A stretch of 48,039 bases of DNA from Candidatus Agathobaculum pullicola (GTDB taxonomy: Bacteria; Bacillota; Clostridia; Oscillospirales; Butyricicoccaceae). The DNA is taken from positions 1 through 48,039 of the forward strand of contig DXEF01000029.1 of assembly GCA_019115085.1 (NCBI GenBank), read 5' to 3'. Below are positions 7,912 through 18,488 of the stretch, piece after piece (within the stretch, counting starts at the first letter, position 1; every line of letters starts with the position of its first letter). A program made the translations under genes and the position numbers. The notes beneath the pieces are model-generated. The model saw nothing but the letters and a program-made list of their open reading frames with translations, did no database searches and was not told the origin of the DNA.

Positions 7912-7940
7912 AGTATACACGCCTCCATCTCATGCCGCAA
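7912..7940 (-). promoter_or_regulatory. Promoter of the XRE-ImmA operon
   Basis: On the minus strand: -35 TTGCGG (7935-7940), 17-bp spacer, -10 TATACT (7912-7917). Confidence 0.7.
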
Positions 7941-7951
7941 GAGGCCAAACG

Positions 7952-7979
7952 CGAGGTGCTCCTTTTATGGAACACCTCG
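7952..7979. other. Hairpin between the divergent regulatory and integration modules
   Basis: CGAGGTGCTCC and GGAACACCTCG form an 11-bp stem with one mismatch and a TTTTAT loop; T-rich sequence follows on the plus strand. A second imperfect stem, CGGGACCGG/CCGGACCCG, is at 8066-8097 before the TnpW-like gene. Roles are unknown; both could insulate transcription. No gene is seen in 7941-8142. Confidence 0.35.
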
Positions 7980-8142
7980 TGCCTTTTCTTAATATGGGTA
8001 TTCACTTGCCCTGTTTTTCGGGAGGTGGATGAAGGGGATTTTTCTTTTCGGGCATAAACGTAAGGCGGGACCGGGTTTGGCAACGCTGCCGGACCCGATA
8101 TGCCGTTTCCTGGCCCCTCACATTTTGTAGAGGAGGGACGCA

Positions 8143-10040
<1,898 letters not shown>

Positions 10041-10047
10041 AGGAACA

Positions 10048-10075
10048 GGCAGGTGCTGCCAATGCAACACCTGCC
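10048..10075 (+). terminator. Hairpin after the recombinase gene
   Basis: GGCAGGTGCTG and CAACACCTGCC form an 11-bp stem with one mismatch. It begins 8 bp after the recombinase stop. The tail (TATCCTTAAAATTT) is only weakly T-rich, so termination is likely but not certain. It may also lie close to the element terminus. Confidence 0.45.
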
Positions 10076-10179
10076 TATCCTTAAAATTTGTAGTTGTCCC
10101 TGTCAGGCCGGACCTAATTCCGCGGGCGGTTCTTCATTTTTGCTTCAATGCAACGCTTTCCGCGCCAGTCAACCAGTTC

Positions 10180-13100
10180 TTACGCCTCGGGAGCGTACAG
10201 AGCCTGCAGACGCTGCAGATGCGCATAACGCTTGGTGGACTCAATCTCGGATTCAGCGAACAGCTTCTCCGCACGATCCGGGAACGAGCGGGTCAGAGCC
10301 GAGTAGCGCGCTTCATTCATCATGAACTTGCGGTAATCCTCGGTCTTGGGCTCCTTGCTCTCAAGGATGAACGGATTCTTGCCTTCCTCAGCCAGCTGCG
10401 GATTAAAGCGGAACAGGTTCCAGTAACCGCAGTCAACAGCCTTCTTCATCTCAGCCTGGCAGTTGGTCATGCCGCCCTTAATGGAGTGCATTTCGCACGG
10501 CGCATAGCCGATGATGAGCGACGGGCCCGGATAGGCTTCTGCTTCTGCAATCGCCTTGAGGGTCTGGTTCATATTCGCGCCCATTGCAATCTGGGCAACG
10601 TATACATAACCATAGCTCATTGCGATCTCGGCAAGGCTCTTCTTCTTGGTGGTCTTACCGGAAGCCGCGAACTGTGCAACGGCACCGATATTGGTAGCCT
10701 TGGAAGCCTGACCGCCGGTGTTGGAGTAAACCTCGGTATCAAATACCATAACGTTTACATCCTGGCCGGAAGCGAGAACGTGATCCAAGCCGCCAAAGCC
10801 GATATCATAAGCCCAGCCGTCGCCGCCGAAGATCCAGATGGACTTCTTAGCGAGATATTCCTTATGCTGGAGAACTTCCTTGCAAGCCTTGCAGCCAGCA
10901 GCCGCACCCTTTTCGAGCTCGGCAACCAAAGCCTTGGTCGGCTCGGCATTGGCAGCACCGTTTTCCTTGGTCTCCATAAACTTGGCAATCGCATCCTTAG
11001 TCGCAGCCGGTGTCTGCTCTGCGGCAGCCATCTCTTCCAGCTTGGAGATCAGACGCTCACGAATTGCCAACTGACCATAGTACATGCCAAGGCCGTGCTC
11101 TGCGTTGTCCTCGAACAGGCTGTTTGCCCAAGCCGGACCGTAGCCGTTTGCGTCAACGGTGTACGGGCTAGTAGCAGCCGGTCCACCCCAAATGGACGAA
11201 CAGCCAGTTGCATTGGAGATATACATACGGTCGCCGCAAACCTGTGTGATCAGACGAGCATAAGAGGTCTCAGCGCAGCCTGCGCAAGCGCCGGAGAACT
11301 CAAGCAGCGGCTTCTTGAACTGGCTGTCCTTGACAGAGTTGACAGAGAACATGTCCGCCTTATCAGAAACCTTATCCACACAGTAATTGAACACAGCCTG
11401 CTGGGCAGCTTCCTGCTCCTGCGGCGTCATGGTCAGGGACTTGGTCGGGCACACGCCAGCACATACGCCGCAGCCCATGCAGTCGAGCGGAGAAACCGCC
11501 AGTGCATATTTATAAACGCCCTTACCCTTACCGGCTCTGATATCAACGATCTTGGTTGATGCGGGAGCCGCAGCTGCTTCTTCTTCAGTCAGCGCGAACG
11601 GACGAATGGTCGCGTGCGGGCAGACATAAGCACACTGGTTACACTGCACACAGGTATCCTGATTCCAAGACGGAACGGTAACGGCTACGCCACGCTTCTC
11701 ATAAGCGGCAGCGCCGTGCTCAAAGGTGCCGTCAACATGCTCACCCGCGAAAGCGGAAACCGGCAGAGAATCGCCGTCCATACGGCCGATCGGCTCCATA
11801 ACCTCTTTGACCATCTTGACGACTTCCGGACGGCCCTGCAGATCTTGGTTATCTTCCGGATCAACAACGTCGGCCCAAGCAGCCGGAACATCAATCTTGA
11901 CGAACGCGGTAGCGCCGGCATCGATCGCCTTATGATTCATATCAACGACATCCTGGCCCTTCTTCAGGTAGGACTTGGTCGCGGCATCCTTCATATAGCC
12001 GATGGCTTCTTCCTGCGGCATCACCTTGGCCAGCGTGAAGAAAGCGGACTGGAGGATGGTGTTGGTGCGTTTGCCCATGCCGATCTCAATAGCCAGATCA
12101 ATCGCGTTGATGGTGTAGAGCTGAATGTTATTCTTGGCAATGTAGCGCTTCTCGGAAGCTGCCAGATGATGCTCAAGCTCCTCCGGCGTCCACTGGCAGT
12201 TAATCAGGAATACGCCGCCCGGCTTAACGTCACGCACGATCGGGAAGTGCTTGGTGATATAGGACGGATTGTGGCAAGCAACAAAGTCCGCCTTGTTGAT
12301 ATAGTACGGGCTCTTGATCGGCTTGTCGCCAAAGCGCAGATGCGAAACGGTAACGCCGCCGGTCTTTTTAGAGTCGTACTGGAAGTACGCCTGAACAAAC
12401 TTATCGGTGTGGTCGCCGATGATCTTGATGGAGTTCTTGTTCGCGCCAACAGTACCGTCGCCGCCGAGACCCCAGAACTTGCACTCGGTGGTGCCTTCGG
12501 CCGCAGTGTTCGGCGCGGGCTTCTCCTCGAGAGACAGGTAGGTCACGTCATCGTTGATGCCGATGGTGAACTGACGCTTGGGCTCTGCCTTGGTCAGTTC
12601 CTCATATACCGCAAAGACAGAGGACGGCGGGGTATCCTTGGAACCCAGACCATAACGGCCGCCGATGACGGTCTTGTCGGTGATGCCGGCATTGGCCAGC
12701 GCGGTAACAACGTCCAAATACAGCGGCTCGCCCTGTGCGCCCGGCTCCTTGGTGCGGTCGAGAACCGCAATCTTCTTGGCAGTCTCCGGGATAGCGGCAA
12801 GCAGCTTGTCCGCACGCCACGGACGGTACAGGCGAACCTTGACAAGGCCGACCTTCTCGCCGTGCGCGTTGAGGTAATCGATAACTTCCTCTGCTACGTC
12901 GCAAATGGAGCCCATCGCGATGATGACGCGATCGGCATCCGCAGCGCCGTAGTAGTTAAACAGCTGATAATTGGTACCGAGCTTGGCGTTGACCTTACCC
13001 ATGTACTCTTCTACGATTTCCGGAACAGCCTCGTAGTACTTGTTGCAGGCCTCACGATGCTGGAAGAACACGTCGCCATTTTCGTGAGAGCCGCGCATCA

Positions 13101-13740
13101 TCGCATGCTCCGGATTGAGAGCGCGCCCACGGAACGCTTCCACAGCGTCCATATCACACATTTCCTTCAGGTCCTCGTAATCCCAAACCTCGATTTTCTG
13201 AATCTCGTGAGAGGTGCGGAAACCATCGAAGAAGTTGATAAACGGAACGCGGGACTTCAGGGTAGCCAGATGTGCAACTGCACCCAGATCCATTACTTCC
13301 TGCGGGTTGGTCTCAGCCAGCATAGCGAAACCGGTCTGACGGCAAGCCATAACGTCAGAATGATCACCGAAGATGTTCAGCGCATGGGATGCAACCGTAC
13401 GCGCGGAAACATGGAACACACAGGGAAGCAGTTCACCTGCGATCTTGTACATATTCGGGATCATCAGCAGCAGACCCTGAGATGCGGTATAGGTCGTGGT
13501 CAGCGCACCGGCTGCCAGAGAACCGTGAACCGTGCCTGCGGCACCCGCCTCGGACTGCATTTCGATCACCTTAACGGTAGTGCCGAAAATGTTCTTCTGA
13601 CCTGCGGCTGCCCACTGGTCTACGCTGTCTGCCATGGGGCTGGACGGGGTAATCGGATAGATACCCGCGACCTCGGTAAACGCATACGACACATGTGCCG
13701 CAGCGGTGTTACCGTCCATGGACTTCATCTTTCTTGCCAT
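10180..13740 (-). CDS. nifJ: Pyruvate:ferredoxin (flavodoxin) oxidoreductase
   Basis: 1186 residues, the usual full length of the single-chain enzyme. It converts pyruvate and CoA to acetyl-CoA, CO2 and reduced ferredoxin. Order of parts: pyruvate-binding domain (YPITPSSPMADSVDQWA at 28-44), domain II/III with a TKEPGAQGEPLYLDV stretch, two 4Fe-4S sets (CVQCNQCAYVCPH and CMGCGVCAGVCPT, about 690-760), then the TPP domain with a further cluster Cys in SGACAGCAETSY, GGDGWAYDIGFGGLDH and SNTGGQ. The ATG follows AGGAGG by 8 nt. A near-consensus promoter lies 95 bp upstream, giving an untranslated leader. It is the main energy enzyme of many strict anaerobes. The mobile element ends within 140 bp of its stop codon, and no own terminator is visible there. 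Confidence 0.97.
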   Translation of the reverse strand: MARKMKSMDGNTAAAHVSYAFTEVAGIYPITPSSPMADSVDQWAAAGQKNIFGTTVKVIEMQSEAGAAGTVHGSLAAGALTTTYTASQGLLLMIPNMYKIAGELLPCVFHVSARTVASHALNIFGDHSDVMACRQTGFAMLAETNPQEVMDLGAVAHLATLKSRVPFINFFDGFRTSHEIQKIEVWDYEDLKEMCDMDAVEAFRGRALNPEHAMMRGSHENGDVFFQHREACNKYYEAVPEIVEEYMGKVNAKLGTNYQLFNYYGAADADRVIIAMGSICDVAEEVIDYLNAHGEKVGLVKVRLYRPWRADKLLAAIPETAKKIAVLDRTKEPGAQGEPLYLDVVTALANAGITDKTVIGGRYGLGSKDTPPSSVFAVYEELTKAEPKRQFTIGINDDVTYLSLEEKPAPNTAAEGTTECKFWGLGGDGTVGANKNSIKIIGDHTDKFVQAYFQYDSKKTGGVTVSHLRFGDKPIKSPYYINKADFVACHNPSYITKHFPIVRDVKPGGVFLINCQWTPEELEHHLAASEKRYIAKNNIQLYTINAIDLAIEIGMGKRTNTILQSAFFTLAKVMPQEEAIGYMKDAATKSYLKKGQDVVDMNHKAIDAGATAFVKIDVPAAWADVVDPEDNQDLQGRPEVVKMVKEVMEPIGRMDGDSLPVSAFAGEHVDGTFEHGAAAYEKRGVAVTVPSWNQDTCVQCNQCAYVCPHATIRPFALTEEEAAAAPASTKIVDIRAGKGKGVYKYALAVSPLDCMGCGVCAGVCPTKSLTMTPQEQEAAQQAVFNYCVDKVSDKADMFSVNSVKDSQFKKPLLEFSGACAGCAETSYARLITQVCGDRMYISNATGCSSIWGGPAATSPYTVDANGYGPAWANSLFEDNAEHGLGMYYGQLAIRERLISKLEEMAAAEQTPAATKDAIAKFMETKENGAANAEPTKALVAELEKGAAAGCKACKEVLQHKEYLAKKSIWIFGGDGWAYDIGFGGLDHVLASGQDVNVMVFDTEVYSNTGGQASKATNIGAVAQFAASGKTTKKKSLAEIAMSYGYVYVAQIAMGANMNQTLKAIAEAEAYPGPSLIIGYAPCEMHSIKGGMTNCQAEMKKAVDCGYWNLFRFNPQLAEEGKNPFILESKEPKTEDYRKFMMNEARYSALTRSFPDRAEKLFAESEIESTKRYAHLQRLQALYAPEA

Positions 13741-13839
13741 GTTTATATCCTCCTATTCAGTTATAACATGCTGAAGGGGTGAAAAGCCTTTTCGCCTGCT
13801 TTTTAACATGGGAAAAAGCCGTCTCCACCGGCCGCTTTT

Positions 13840-13868
13840 ATTCTATCACCCCTCACCAAAAATGTAAA
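13840..13868 (-). promoter_or_regulatory. nifJ promoter
   Basis: On the minus strand: -35 TTTACA, 17-bp spacer, -10 TAGAAT. The leader to the ATG is about 95 nt and contains short complementary A- and T-rich segments, but no known riboswitch that I recognise. Confidence 0.7.
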
Positions 13869-13986
13869 CACTTAATATGACAAATTCGTAACAATTTCCT
13901 GATTATTAATAGAGATTTCGCATTGTGAAACAATATTCTCATACCGTTCCAAAATGTTACAATTCCTTTGCAGTTGTCGTTTTGCA

Positions 13987-14015
13987 TTGCGGAATCGACA
14001 AAATTGTAGTATATT
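13987..14015 (+). promoter_or_regulatory. comM promoter
   Basis: -35 TTGCGG, 17-bp spacer, -10 TATATT, about 40 bp before the start codon. It diverges from the nifJ promoter. Confidence 0.55.
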
Positions 14016-14054
14016 AATAAGGTAAGTTTTAGGGGCATTGCAGGAGGGAGTTTG

Positions 14055-15578
14055 ATGGTTGCACGCGTTTTTTCCGCCGGACTGAGCGGGATCGACGGCT
14101 ATATTGTCACCGTCGAGTGTCTGCCCTCGAATGGCCTGCCCCGTCTGGATGTAGTCGGTTTGCCGACCGGTGCGGTCGCGGAAGCCGGAGAACGTGTACG
14201 GGCGGCAGTCAAGTCGTGCTCGTTTGACTGGCCGGTTTCGCGCATCACGGTCAATCTCGCCCCGGCGGATACCCGAAAGGCCGGTACTGCATACGACCTT
14301 CCTATTTTGCTTTCTATTCTTGCGGCCACCGGTCAAATCGACCCGCTGCCGCAGGATGCGATTTTTCTTGGCGAGCTTTCACTTTCCGGTTTGCTTCGTC
14401 CGGTTTGCGGTGCGCTTTCCATGGCGCTGGCTGCACGGGACGCCGGTTTCCGCACGGTTTATGTACCCACACAGAACGCGCAGGAGGCCTCCTATGCCAC
14501 CGGCATTACAGTTCTGCCCGTGGAAAGCCTGCCCGCGCTCATTGCACATCTTTCAGGCCGCGCGCCGCTCGCACCATGCCCGCCGCCCGAGCCTCCTCCT
14601 CCAGAGGATGCCGCACTGGACTTTTCCCATGTGATGGGACAGCACGCCGTAAAACGCGCGTTGGAAATCGCCGCAGCCGGCGGACATAACATTTTGCTTT
14701 CCGGACCGCCCGGCTCGGGCAAAAGCATGATGGCAAAACGTTTTTCTACTATTTTACCACCGCTATCGGATAGCGAACGGCTGGAAGTCATCCGTGTATG
14801 GTCATCTGTCGGCCGCGGACAGGAGGCCGTCGGACAAGCTGCGCGCCCCTTTCGCGCGCCGCATCACACCACCTCTGCCGCCGCTCTGGCAGGCGGCGCG
14901 GGTGCAAGCAATCGCCTGCCCACGCCGGGCGAGATTTCACTTGCACATCGCGGCGTACTGTTTCTGGACGAATTGCCGGAGTTTCACCGCGATGTGCTTG
15001 AGGCGCTGCGACAGCCTCTGGAAGACGGTCGCATTACGATTTCCCGTGTTGCGGGGCAGGTCACCTATCCCGCGCGCTTCCAGCTCATTGCCGCCATGAA
15101 TCCTTGCCGCTGCGGATGGTACGGCACTGACCGCTGCACTTGCTCTAAAACATCGGTTCAACAATATCTGCGCCGTCTGTCCGGCCCGCTTCTTGACCGG
15201 ATTGACTTGCAAATCGCCGTTCAGCCGGTCGAATACGCAGCGCTTGCAGCGCGCGGACAAGCTGCCGAAGAACCGTCTTCCTCTATTCGCACCCGCGTAG
15301 TAGCTGCACGCGAAACACAATACCAGCGACAGGGGACGGATGTCTGCAACGCGCACCTTCCCCCTTCCCTTCTGTCGGAATGTTGTCCTCTGACGCAGGA
15401 AGCGTCACATATGTTTCACGCAGCCTTTGAACGACTCGGACTAACCGCCCGCGCCCATGATCGTGTGCTGCGCATGGCACGCACCATTGCCGATTTGGCA
15501 GGCAGCCCGGTTATTGCTCCGGAACACCTTGCCGAGGCACTGCAATATCGTACGCTCGACCGCACTGTCGGCCGGTAA
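14055..15578 (+). CDS. comM: YifB/ComM-family Mg-chelatase-like AAA+ ATPase
   Basis: 507 residues; the ATG follows GGAGG by 7 nt. The N-terminal domain (1-190) has the ChlI/Lon-S5-like fold (VECLPSNGLPRLDVVGLPTG). The AAA+ core has Walker A GPPGSGKS (about 216-223), Walker B in GVLFLDELPEF and a sensor in AAMNPCRCGWYG. The C-terminal Mg_chelatase_C helices end at LDRTVGR. In transformable bacteria ComM is a hexameric helicase that drives branch migration during uptake recombination. In Clostridia the role is less clear, though the protein is widely kept. The cysteines after the sensor (CRCGWYGTDRCTC) may bind zinc. Confidence 0.92.
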   Translation: MVARVFSAGLSGIDGYIVTVECLPSNGLPRLDVVGLPTGAVAEAGERVRAAVKSCSFDWPVSRITVNLAPADTRKAGTAYDLPILLSILAATGQIDPLPQDAIFLGELSLSGLLRPVCGALSMALAARDAGFRTVYVPTQNAQEASYATGITVLPVESLPALIAHLSGRAPLAPCPPPEPPPPEDAALDFSHVMGQHAVKRALEIAAAGGHNILLSGPPGSGKSMMAKRFSTILPPLSDSERLEVIRVWSSVGRGQEAVGQAARPFRAPHHTTSAAALAGGAGASNRLPTPGEISLAHRGVLFLDELPEFHRDVLEALRQPLEDGRITISRVAGQVTYPARFQLIAAMNPCRCGWYGTDRCTCSKTSVQQYLRRLSGPLLDRIDLQIAVQPVEYAALAARGQAAEEPSSSIRTRVVAARETQYQRQGTDVCNAHLPPSLLSECCPLTQEASHMFHAAFERLGLTARAHDRVLRMARTIADLAGSPVIAPEHLAEALQYRTLDRTVGR

Positions 15579-15592
15579 TCGTCCACAGCTTT

Positions 15593-15622
15593 TGTGGACA
15601 AAGATGTGGATATTGTGAATAA
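15593..15622 (+). promoter_or_regulatory. Cluster of three DnaA-box-like 9-mers
   Basis: TGTGGACAA (15593), TGTGGATAT (15605) and TGTGAATAA (15614) are one, one and zero mismatches from the reverse-complement DnaA box TGTGNATAA. They share one orientation, are followed by AT-rich DNA, and lie 15 bp after comM. The first also forms a GTCCACA/TGTGGAC stem (15581-15599). Confidence 0.45.
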
Positions 15623-15714
15623 ATTTCCATTTTACTTATTTTTACAAGATTTGTTTGAACATATCCATCAAGTACGCAGATTTGACACCTATTTTCTAAG
15701 GAGGCCCCTCACTT

Positions 15715-16911
15715 ATGTCACATTCGTTTTTTCGCCGCGCCGGTACACTCGCATTGCTCGCCACGCTGCTCATGCCGCAAGCCGGTGCACTGTCCGATGT
15801 TTCCGCATGGGCGCAGGAAGGTGTTTCCGCAGCACAGGAAGCCGGACTGATGCCAAGCACGCTGGAAACACGCAGCGCAACAGGCGCCATCACCCGCGCC
15901 GAGTTTTGCGGCATAGCCGTCAACGCCTATAAGGCTGTTAGTGGCAAAGCAGTTTTCGCTTCGGGCAAGAAGCCTTTCCGTGACTGTGACGATCCGAGCG
16001 TCGTCGCTGCCTACGAACTCGGGCTGGTCAACGGTCGCGGCGACGGCATCTTCGATCCGGATGCAGAGATTGAACGTCAGGACCTTTGCGTTATGCTGTA
16101 CAATATTCTGGATGCCACCAGCATTGACGCCGCCCCCATCGCAGGCGATGCCTGCGTGGAGGATTATCCGGATGTTCCCGAAATCAATTCCTATGCCGTC
16201 GACGCTATGATTACCATGGTGGATCACACCGTGGTCAACGGCATTTCCGCCGCCGGGCAAACCACGATACTCGCCCCCAGCGGAACCGCCACACGGGAAC
16301 AGGCGCTTATCATGGCAACCCGTTTCTGCTCCGCCTTTGAGGACGCGTCAAACAATAGCTCGGATACTTCCGACGACATTTGGGGGGATTCGGACCTGAC
16401 GCTGCCGCAGACGGAAGAGGAAAAGATGGAACTGGTCTATGGTATCGGCGGTGAGAAATACCAGACCGCCGAGGAGGCCGAAGCCAATATGGTGGAAATT
16501 TCCGTTCCGGTCTGGCGTTTGCAAGAGGACGGTACCAAGGCCCCCGGTACAGCGTACCTACAGGTGAACCGCAACCTTGCTTCCATCTATGAAGCAGTAT
16601 TTGAAGAGATTTATAACGGGGATGAGCAGTTCCCGATCAAGGATGTCGGCTGCTACTCTTGGCGCACGGGAGAGCACTCGCAAGGTACCGCAGTGGACAT
16701 TAACTGGGATGAGAACATGGAGGCGACTATCAACGAAGACGGCACCTTGACGCCGACCACCGGCTCCTACTGGCTGCCGGGTGAAGACCCCTATTCTATC
16801 CCTGAAGGCGGTGACGTATACAACGCATTCATCAACCACGGCTTTCTGTGGGGCGGCAACGCTTGGCGCAACAAACGTGACTATATGCACTTCAGCTATT
16901 TCGGCACGTGA
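15715..16911 (+). CDS. SLH-domain M15-family (VanY-like) D,D-carboxypeptidase
   Basis: 398 residues, ATG 10 nt after AAGGAGG. A signal peptide (1-25, LALLATLLMPQAGA) is followed by three S-layer-homology-like repeats (about 26-215; ITRAEFCGIAVNAYKA, IERQDLCVMLYNIL, ATREQALIMATRF). These anchor proteins to secondary cell-wall polymers. An acidic linker leads to an M15 peptidase domain with the zinc motif HSQGTAVD (about 321-328) and a final histidine in DYMHFSYF. Such enzymes trim the terminal D-Ala of peptidoglycan stem peptides. It stands alone and ends at a strong two-way terminator. The full set of zinc ligands suggests it is active. I see no neighbouring resistance genes, so it is probably a wall-maintenance enzyme. 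Confidence 0.85.
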   Translation: MSHSFFRRAGTLALLATLLMPQAGALSDVSAWAQEGVSAAQEAGLMPSTLETRSATGAITRAEFCGIAVNAYKAVSGKAVFASGKKPFRDCDDPSVVAAYELGLVNGRGDGIFDPDAEIERQDLCVMLYNILDATSIDAAPIAGDACVEDYPDVPEINSYAVDAMITMVDHTVVNGISAAGQTTILAPSGTATREQALIMATRFCSAFEDASNNSSDTSDDIWGDSDLTLPQTEEEKMELVYGIGGEKYQTAEEAEANMVEISVPVWRLQEDGTKAPGTAYLQVNRNLASIYEAVFEEIYNGDEQFPIKDVGCYSWRTGEHSQGTAVDINWDENMEATINEDGTLTPTTGSYWLPGEDPYSIPEGGDVYNAFINHGFLWGGNAWRNKRDYMHFSYFGT

Positions 16912-16915
16912 AAAC

Positions 16916-16948
16916 AAAAGGTCCTGCCTTCCCGGCAGGACCTTTTTT
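16916..16948. terminator. Two-way terminator between VanY-like and MATE genes
   Basis: GGTCCTGCC-TTCCC-GGCAGGACC with A on one side and six T on the other. It serves both convergent genes; the MATE stop codon begins inside its T run. Confidence 0.85.
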
Positions 16949-18291
16949 CACGCCTCCATGCGCAGCAAATGCGTTTTATTTTTCCAATAATATCCCACAC
17001 CCGCCAAATCAGCCAATACCCACCCAATGGGTACGGCAATCCAAATACCGGTCACACCTACCGCAGGCATGGCGGATAGCCAATAGGCGAGTGCCACACG
17101 TGTACCCAGTGAAATCACTGTCAGCACCACCGACATGCCCGGTCGCTTGACCGCGCGGTAAAAGCCGTACAACAGGAATAACAAACCAATTCCGAAATAG
17201 CACGATGCCTCAATCCGCAAATAACCGATGCCAACCGCAATGATGTCCGTCTCCCCCGGCTGGATAAACAAACCCATCAGCGGACGCGCCAACACGCATA
17301 CCGCCGTACTGATGACCACGCAGAACACCAACGCTGCCCCTACCGCGCTTTTGATGCCACGTCGGATGCGTTCCTCATCCCTTGCCCCGTAATTCTGCGC
17401 AATAAAGGTAGAAAATGCGTTGCCGAAATCCTGTACCGGCATATAGGCAAAGGAATCGATCTTGACCGCCGCCGCAAACGCCGCCATAACGGTTTTACCA
17501 AAGCTGTTGACCAGTCCCTGCACCATCAGAATACCAAAATTCATCACCGACTGCTGTACGCAGGTCAAGACAGACAAACCGGCAATCTCACGAATAATCC
17601 GTCGGTCCCAGCGCATATGCCGCCGCTGCACCCGCAGTTCAGGAAACCGCAGCAGACAATACGTCGCAATGCCGATACCGGATGCGAACTGCGCCACAAC
17701 CGTAGCGACAGCCGCACCCGCCACTCCCCAACGACACACCAGAACAAACAGCAAATCCAGAACGATGTTGAGCACTGCCGACGCCGCGAGAAACACCAAT
17801 GGAACCAGTGAATTCCCCACTGCACGAAGTAGATTAGCGAAGAAATTATATAAAAATGTCGCCGTTATTCCAAAGAAGATGTAAAACAGATATTGCCGCA
17901 TGAACGGTGCAACGGTATCCGGCGCATGCAGTACCTGGACAATCCAGTCCAGTCCCGCAAAAACCAGTACATTCATCGCAACTGCAATCACGCCGATCAG
18001 CAGAAAAGCTAAAAACAAGCCGTTTTTCAGCCGCTCCATATCCCGTTTGCCGAACTGCATGGAAAAAAACGCACTGCTACCCATGCACAGGCCCAGCAGA
18101 ATCGACGTTAGAAACACCATCAGCGTATAGGCTGAGCCAACCGCCGCCAGCGCATCCGCACCCAGAAAACGTCCCACAATCAGCGTATCCGCTACATTAT
18201 ATAATTGCTGTAGCACATTACCCACCATCAGCGGCAGTGAGAACAGCAGAAGCCTCCGGGTAATGTTTCCTTCTGTCAAATCAAGCGCCAC
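16948..18291 (-). CDS. MATE-family multidrug/toxin exporter
   Basis: 447 residues from the GTG that follows GGAGG by 9 nt; the frame extends further upstream but into the promoter. About twelve membrane segments in two similar halves, with the family opening ITRRLLLFSLPLMVGNVLQQ and LYNVADTLIVGRFLG, and the second-half counterpart AYMPVQDFGNAFSTFIAQN. MATE proteins export cationic drugs or metabolites in exchange for Na+ or H+. The gene diverges from an XRE/TPR regulator, with a palindrome in the shared promoter region, so the regulator may control it. The substrate cannot be told from the sequence. Confidence 0.9.
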   Translation of the reverse strand: MALDLTEGNITRRLLLFSLPLMVGNVLQQLYNVADTLIVGRFLGADALAAVGSAYTLMVFLTSILLGLCMGSSAFFSMQFGKRDMERLKNGLFLAFLLIGVIAVAMNVLVFAGLDWIVQVLHAPDTVAPFMRQYLFYIFFGITATFLYNFFANLLRAVGNSLVPLVFLAASAVLNIVLDLLFVLVCRWGVAGAAVATVVAQFASGIGIATYCLLRFPELRVQRRHMRWDRRIIREIAGLSVLTCVQQSVMNFGILMVQGLVNSFGKTVMAAFAAAVKIDSFAYMPVQDFGNAFSTFIAQNYGARDEERIRRGIKSAVGAALVFCVVISTAVCVLARPLMGLFIQPGETDIIAVGIGYLRIEASCYFGIGLLFLLYGFYRAVKRPGMSVVLTVISLGTRVALAYWLSAMPAVGVTGIWIAVPIGWVLADLAGVGYYWKNKTHLLRMEA

Positions 18292-18319
18292 CGCTCCACC
18301 CCTCCTTTTCCACTCGACT

Positions 18320-18348
18320 ATCCTAACAGAATCCAGCAGCATCGTCAA
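18320..18348 (-). promoter_or_regulatory. MATE gene promoter
   Basis: On the minus strand: -35 TTGACG, 17-bp spacer, -10 TAGGAT. The predicted start is about 20 bp before the GTG codon. Confidence 0.7.
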
Positions 18349-18385
18349 CCACACCTTGTTTTGCGCAACTAATGGTTGAAAAATC

Positions 18386-18398
18386 TAACCGATGGTTA
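18386..18398. promoter_or_regulatory. Palindrome in the MATE/XRE divergent region
   Basis: TAACC-GAT-GGTTA, with a related ATGGTT copy about 20 bp away (near 18372). It lies between the two divergent promoters. It is a candidate site for the adjacent XRE regulator. Confidence 0.35.
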
Positions 18399-18411
18399 AA
18401 CTTCGCCTCTA

Positions 18412-18440
18412 TTGTATCTATCGCAGCGACATGATAAGAT
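18412..18440 (+). promoter_or_regulatory. Promoter of the XRE/TPR regulator
   Basis: -35 TTGTAT, 17-bp spacer, -10 TAAGAT, about 45 bp before the ATG. Confidence 0.5.
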
Positions 18441-18488
18441 AAAATTACAAAAGGTCCTTTTGAATCTGCTATTATAAGGATGAACGAT

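Noticed and set aside
15579-15714. Main chromosomal replication origin
   Set aside because: DnaA-like boxes are present, but there is no dnaA, dnaN or similar gene near and too few boxes for an oriC.
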